In this document: in pieces, positions 58,800-64,000 of the stretch
Layout: every line of letters starts with the position of its first letter
Numbering within the stretch: the stretch's first letter is position 1
NCBI GenBank assembly: GCA_022393335.1
Contig: JAJEKB010020648.1
Location: forward strand, 537,467 to 601,466
Direction: 5' to 3'
Length of the DNA: 64,000 nt
Origin: Macrotrachela quadricornifera
Lineage: Eukaryota > Rotifera > Eurotatoria > Philodinida > Philodinidae
The notes under the pieces: generated by a model
The model's database searches: none
What the model saw: only the letters and a program-made list of their open reading frames with translations
What the model was told of the DNA's origin: nothing
Program-made: the position numbers and the translations under genes

Positions 58800-59400
58800 T
58801 AAACGTTGCACCCAGGCAAGTAAAAAATTGTTGAAGACGACCGACATGACTAGTCCGAAATGTCCATAATATGCGTCAGGTCTAGTCTTAAATGTCTCTT
58901 CAACCCGTCCTGACTAGTCACGTTTTTCAAAAATGTTTTTCAAATACGTCAAGACTAGTCACCCTTTTCTTGTAATGTCATTCAGATACGTCAAGACTGG
59001 TCTAGATCGTCCTTACACCTAGTCGTATGTGGTCGACTTTTTGTCGGAGTAGTCAAGAAGTTAAGAAAAAGAAGCTGAAAGATAGATTCGAACTTATAAC
59101 CTGTCCATCTTCACTACTGTGGTGGCGTCATGACGGCATATTCGGACGTTACTGCAGATGGGCGTCCGACCGTGTAGTCTGTAGAGCAAAACAGTAGTAG
59201 TCTACTTGATATTTTATTCTATTGATCGAAGTAAAGGCATTCTAACAAGTCTTAAGCGTCCGAAAAATTCGTCATTCTCATAGTCTCGGATTACAATAGA
59301 TGTATCAGAATCATGTCTGGACTAGTCTAGACTATGTACAGAATCTAACACGGTTTATGCCTATCTTTCCACCTTATCGAGACTAGTCCACAAATAAAAG
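58800..59400. repeat. GACTAGTC-rich repeat element
   Basis: At least six copies of a 'cgtcaagactagtca' type word occur on the left side (58847-58990) and related words on the right (59320-59390, ending cgagactagtccac). Because GACTAGTC is its own reverse complement, the element can pair with itself. The centre (59080-59170) carries a minus-strand B-box-like gttcgaatc, hinting at a tRNA-derived component. No protein is encoded. Confidence 0.45.
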
Positions 59401-59810
59401 GATTAAAATCAGTAATAGAAAAGATGCATACTTGTAAGCATTTAATGCAAGCACTAAATATGAAGAGAATATTATCTAAATAGAGTCATTAATACAATTT
59501 CAAGTCAACGTCATATTATGAGTACACTAGTAGAGAATTGCATAGTAGTACATGGTCTAAACTTATCCATTTGTATAATTTATGAAAAAAATCTGATCAT
59601 ATCGCATATATTTCTATGGTTCAAATCGTGTATAAAAATCATTAATATTACTACATTCTTATGTCCTATATGTACTTTTGTTACGCTGATGCATTGCGAA
59701 TGATGAGTGTACGCATCGTCTAGGATGGAAGACATGACTCCCAGTCTTTTGTGATTGTTTAGTGGTGGTTCTTTCTAGGACATGCAATAGCGACGCCTAA
59801 TTTAATATAA
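59400..59810. other. Intergenic, nothing supported
   Basis: AT-rich DNA; the plus ORF at 59518-59703 shows no family features. Confidence 0.35.
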
Positions 59811-59887
59811 CTCAATGAAAAAAAGTAAAATTTATGTAAGATTTTATCAGATTTCAATCGGATTTTTCTATGCCAAAATCAAAATTA

Positions 59888-60176
59888 CCCAGGTCGAACG
59901 ATACGGTCTGTATACGGCCTTTACGATATCAAAACGAACCGTATACTGACCGTGATACTGACCGTAATACCGGGCACAGTAATACGGTCCGTTTCGAATC
60001 CGTACATAGCCGTATAATAACCGTTTTGGAGAAGAATACAGCGTGTTTACGATGCCGTAAAACTGTGCCCGTGATTACAGGACGAAACGGTTCATTTTCG
60101 ACCGTAAAGCCACCGTTTTGTCACGGTTTACGTTCCGAAAACGTATTGTAAACGACTCCGTTTTGATCGACCTGGG
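59888..60176. mobile_element. 289-bp CG-rich TA element
   Basis: Terminal repeats CCCAGGTCGA and the complement are bordered by TA (59886-59887; 60177-60178). The element is markedly richer in CG dinucleotides than its surroundings and packed with ACGGT/ACCGT words (atacggtc, gaccgtaatacc, aaccgttttg). The arms pair further inward (gggcacag with ctgtgccc). It is inserted in the left arm of the outer palindrome; the right arm has the empty site. No coding capacity. Confidence 0.8.
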
Positions 60177-60246
60177 TATAATTGATTGAAATCTTTCCAA
60201 ATTAACAATAATTTGATTTTTAATCACAAATAATTGTCAAAATCTA

Positions 60247-61241
60247 ACGGGTGAGTCAAAATGAATGGCGCTCTCAGTATTTTTCATGTAACTCATTCAT
60301 TTTTCAGTGTTTAAGAAAAAAGTTTTTTTACCAAAAGATTCGTCGTGAAATTCTCTACAAAACGTATATATTTTTATTATCTTTAATAATATCCATTATT
60401 TTGAGACATGCGATACAACCGGTTGGTCCATGAATTGCAACTTTCAAACACAACATTTTTTAGAACTTATTTCTTCTATTATTGTTTCTTTGAATATCAC
60501 TGTATTCAAGAAAACAAAATATACCACAAGATGCAGCGTGAGAAGCTCTACAAACTACCAAGTAAAGGTTATTTTAATAGTGTACTTTTTGTATTCAAGT
60601 AAAATAAAACTTTTGCGTGGTTAAATTTGCTATTGTGAGAAAATAATTTTTTTTACACGAACGAGAATTTCATTTCCTTATTTTATCTTTTGATCAACTA
60701 ATAGGATTCTCTAAAAAAAACAAAGTATACCATATGATGCAGCGTGAAAAGATCTACAGTTTATAAAGAACGATTTATTTTATTTCTGTACTTTTTATGC
60801 TCAAAGAGGCTCCAAACTCTGTGCGACCAGCTTTTCATAACGGAAAAAGACTAATCTCACAAAATCTTTCTGTTTTGAAAACAAAAAGTACACTATTAAA
60901 ATAAACTTTAGTTGGTAGTTTGTAGAACTTTTCACGCTGCGTCTTGTGGTATATTTTGTTTTCTTGAATACAGTAATTTCAAAGGTAGCATAGTCGAAGA
61001 GTTAAAATGTGCAGTAAAAAAAATGGAAAAAATGTTGTGTTTGGAAGTTGCAATTCTTGAACCAACTGGTTGTATCGCATGTCTCAAAATAATGGATATT
61101 ATTTAAGGTAATAAAAATATATACGTTTAGTAGAGAATTTCACGACGAATCTTTTGGTAAAAAAATTTTTTTCTTAAACACTGAAAAATGAATAAGTTAC
61201 ATGAAAAATACTGAGAGCGCCATTCATTTTGACTCACCCGT
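60247..61241. mobile_element. 995-bp long-TIR element with TA duplication
   Basis: The arms start ACGGGTGAGTCAAAATGAAT and end with the complement at 61241, bordered by TA (60245-60246; 61242-61243). Arm length is about 350 bp (to about 60605 and from about 60885). Within the loop a third, diverged direct copy of the inner arm sequence occurs (about 60715-60800, with accatatgatgcagcgtgaaa). No transposase frame is present. The empty target site is preserved at 61393-61394 in the opposite arm of the outer palindrome. Confidence 0.8.
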
Positions 61242-61544
61242 TAGTATAATTTTAATTTTAATCGAAAAATATGTGATTTTAATCGAAATTCTATTTGATT
61301 TATAGGGCTAGTTTTGATTAAAAAATAATTTCCTAAATTAAGTAGAATTTTGATTGAAATCACATATTTTTTGAATAAAATTAAAATTATACTAGATTTT
61401 GAGAACTATTTGTGATTAAAAAACAAATTATTGTTGATTTGGAGAGATTTCTATCAATTATAATTTTGATTTTGGCGCAGAAAAAACCGATTGAAATCTG
61501 ATAAAATCTTATATAATCTTACATTTTTTCAATGGAGAGAGTAA

Positions 61545-61625
61545 ACTGCGGACATACAAGCAATTAATCACACAAATAATTTATTCTTGCTAGACTCTTC
61601 TCTACAAGAAAGAGAATGTCATTAG
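61545..61625 (-). repeat. Truncated copy of the 11974-family repeat
   Basis: Reverse complement contains 'ctttcttgtagagaagagtc' and 'tgcttgtatgtccgcag', both shared with the starts of the units at 11974 and 12467. Truncated by the outer palindromic element. Confidence 0.5.
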
Positions 61626-61629
61626 TACA

Positions 61630-63480
61630 ATTTCTTTAGCATCTTATATATTGATAAATCATTTATTAATTTACCATTGAAACAAAATCTATAAAGTATG
61701 GGACAGCATTAGATATGCTGGCTCTAATATTAATCGATGAGTGTCTGCGTGACCATTTGCTCTTTATTTAAGTCACGTAATCTGGAACCGGACGCGAAAA
61801 TTTAGGACCCAAAAGGATCGATCTCAGTATATGTATATGGTGTAGCCGTTGACATAATCTTGAATAGACAGTCCTCCCTAGAGTTAACGGGAAGATATGT
61901 CTTTGAAATAACTATAAAGTCTGATAAAACTCGAAAGAGAAGACGAAAATGATTTTTCATTTTTATTCCTAGACCATTCACTTTCAGTAGATAAATTTAA
62001 AATGAAAGTGATCAATAAAAATAGACATTCGAAGTTGCAGTTAAAGACATTTTGAAAATTTTTTGGATATATTTGAACGTATCTTTTCTCAATTTTTCAC
62101 AACGCTTGTCTAACTTCATTGCGGTTGAATGCCTGAGAGAAATTTAAAGATCTATCTTTCTTCATTTAGTACATGTTTCGATGTATTTCTCAGATGTGAG
62201 TGGGAAGTTTTTGGATAACTAGAGCTAGTGCGCAGGACAGTACACATTAATTCGGGCTACTTGAAGTCCATGATCATGAGTTACATAATCTTTTTTGCAT
62301 GTTTTCGAGATCGTCACTTTTAATTGGACTATATTGATTCATAATAAATCCTACTGCAGTATTAATAGTAGTGCATTGTGATACTTGACACATTAAAAAA
62401 GTCAACACTCAATAATATGTATGAACAAGAGAAGGGGAAATATTTCTCAGTTATGACGTTATCATATAATCAGGCATAGAAGTTTAAAAATTTTTCGAAC
62501 AATGAGATTATCGTATCTTCCGACTTCTTCCTTTCTCTTTCCTTCCGTCGTCATTTGTCACTTTTTTCGATATCCTTTCCACCCTCCTGTGTAATGACGT
62601 ATTATGTGAAGGATTCGTAATGCCCTTTGGCATCAGTATTGCAAGTATTAGGATGGTTCTATCCTTCACCTGATTTAAGCTTAGCTCCATAGAACAATTG
62701 GAGTGTCTAAGGGCATCACTATGTAGCAAGAGATAAGGACAAAAGAGTGTGACTAAGAATGAATCGTAGTCCATTCTATGTCGAATGTTGTCAGTTCCAG
62801 ATCAATTCTACTTAACACCAATCAATTTCAATTGCAAATTCAGTCAAGTCCAACCAATTCTAAGCATTGGAATTGACTAAAATTGGAATTGGTGTATCTC
62901 CACACTAAATATCGAGCTTTTGATAACATTCACAATTAAAAGAATTACAAAGGTTAATAAGTAATGTCACGGGATCAAACATGCCTCAATAGTTAGAGAA
63001 GGCAAGGTTTAGTATACAGTCAGACTTTGAAAAGACTCGATAAATAGATTTTTCACATAATGCTTTTCTTTTTGGAAGAAAACAGTTATCTATCCCAGAC
63101 CTTCATGGATCGATGCACGCACAATTAGATTATCTGTTCACTATGTTTAGATCGACAAAGCGTATTATTCTTATTTTAGATTCAGTTCATCTTCAAAACT
63201 CATGCTGTATTCAATACGTGAGAAGAACTGAAGACTTTTATCGACATTTCAAAAAGAGAGAGTAAAGTCCTGACTAAATATTAGTAAAATCCTAGCTCTT
63301 TAACTCATATCATTATCAGGTTACACAAATAGTATCCTCGCCTATTCGTCTCTAAAATGAGCATTATTTATTCTGAGTCTTATTAACAACAAATGTCGTA
63401 TCATTGGGTGAATCCCTTTTCGTCCTCACTCTTCCGAACATCCGGTACCATGACCGAATGATCGGGAGTATAATTTTGAC
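61630..63480. other. Intergenic; one small hairpin
   Basis: No gene supported. A small imperfect hairpin lies at about 62816-62895 (acaccaat ... attggtgt). The minus ORF at 62508-62774 has no recognisable features. Confidence 0.4.
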
Positions 63481-63485
63481 TTACC

Positions 63486-63766
63486 GATGTCCGGAGCAAA
63501 AATTGTCCGATGTTGGAAATGGTAAATTACAGGGTGTTCGTAACATAAGATACCGGATGCCCGGAGCAAAAATTGTCCGTTGTTAGAAACGGTAAATTAC
63601 AGGGTGTTCGTAATATAAGATACCAGATGCCCGGAGCAAAAATTGTCCGATGTTAGAAACGGTAAACTACAAGGAGTTCGTAATATAAAATGACGGAAGA
63701 GTGGGACAAAAAATGATCGATGCTTAAAACGATAATTTGCAGAATGTTCGGAATATAAAATGATGG
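63486..63766. repeat. 70-bp tandem repeat, about four copies
   Basis: Units start at 63486, 63556, 63626 and about 63695, exactly 70 bp apart for the first three. Each contains gatg(c/t)ccggagcaaaaatt and cagggtgttcgtaa. The last copy is more diverged. ORFs on both strands across it follow from the repeat. Confidence 0.75.
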
Positions 63767-63769
63767 CTG

Positions 63770-64000
63770 TTAAGAATGAATTATGGTGTTTGCTTTTTAA
63801 AATGGAGAATAATTCATTCATATAGTATATTTGTAAGTCGTTGGATATAGTGACCTCTACAGGTATATACATTCAGTTAGATGTTCTCGGAAGTAGAGAT
63901 CATAAATGAGCGATGGATTTTACGGATAAATTGTGAAAACCACTGATAAAAATAAAGCTGCAGTGTTATTTATGTGTGTGATATGTTAAAACTTGTACTT
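63770..64000. other. Window end, nothing supported
   Basis: AT-rich sequence with no recognisable gene or repeat. Confidence 0.3.

Larger units (their letters stand above)
59811..61538. repeat. Outer palindromic element hosting two nested TA elements
   Basis: Left DNA (59811-59887, 60179-60246) is matched by the reverse complement of 61242-61538 (for example gattttatcagatttcaatc at 59841 against 61489-61508). Removing two insertions (59888-60176 and 60247-61241) restores a continuous palindrome of about 440 bp centred near 61310. The right arm keeps both uninterrupted target sites (about 61460 and 61393). The outer tips read about ctc(c)attgaaaaaa. On its right it abuts a copy of the 11974-family repeat. 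Confidence 0.75.

Noticed and set aside
63404..63872. ORFs over the 70-bp tandem repeat
   Set aside because: They follow from the repeat and occur on both strands.

Overview
The window is nuclear DNA of a small invertebrate, most likely a bdelloid rotifer (inference). It is AT-rich, genes have very short GT-AG introns (51, 52, 54, 54 and 71 bp seen here), and the coding families (NHL propellers, FG-GAP propellers, KCTD-type BTB proteins, divergent rhodopsin-like GPCRs, repeated Cys-rich membrane ectodomains, MULE-type transposases) recur in bdelloid genomes. No prokaryotic, CRISPR or phage features were seen. One 100-N assembly gap sits inside a poly-G tract near 31 kb.

Host-type genes, left to right: an NHL-repeat protein (minus, 1.5-2.4 kb, first exon not found); a protein with two BTB/T1 domains and a 7-codon first exon (minus, 9.9-10.7 kb); a 903-residue, seven-exon membrane protein with two copies of a TM-ectodomain-TM module (plus, 23.0-32.6 kb, 'gene A'); a related six-exon membrane protein whose single module is spliced in phase to a third membrane helix, a Ser/Thr stalk and a seven-repeat FG-GAP propeller (plus, 34.1-39.9 kb, 'gene B'); a GRDP/DUF1399-family pseudogene (minus, 45 kb); a GPCR whose last 14 codons come from a small transposon (minus, 54 kb); and an unrecognised soluble ORF (minus, 55.5 kb). 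Genes A and B are the most unusual coding content: they look like an undescribed family of large surface proteins.

Most of the rest is mobile DNA. It includes two MULE transposase remnants (0.1 and 58.5 kb), a 3.1-kb element with 28-bp terminal repeats and a broken DDE-like gene, a 1.69-kb DD37D mariner with long terminal repeats, a Helitron helicase fragment beside an internally deleted hAT with an 8-bp target duplication, a second mariner derivative (33 kb), an envelope-like glycoprotein remnant (50-51 kb), and many fold-back elements with long arms. Several elements are nested. In three cases the opposite arm of a host palindrome keeps the uninterrupted target site, so the insertion and its duplication can be read directly (113-bp MITE at 18.5 kb; two TA elements at 59.9-61.2 kb).

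Exon boundaries were inferred by eye from splice signals and phase. Family assignments come from motif recognition without database searches. Segments described as empty are those where no gene, RNA or repeat could be supported.
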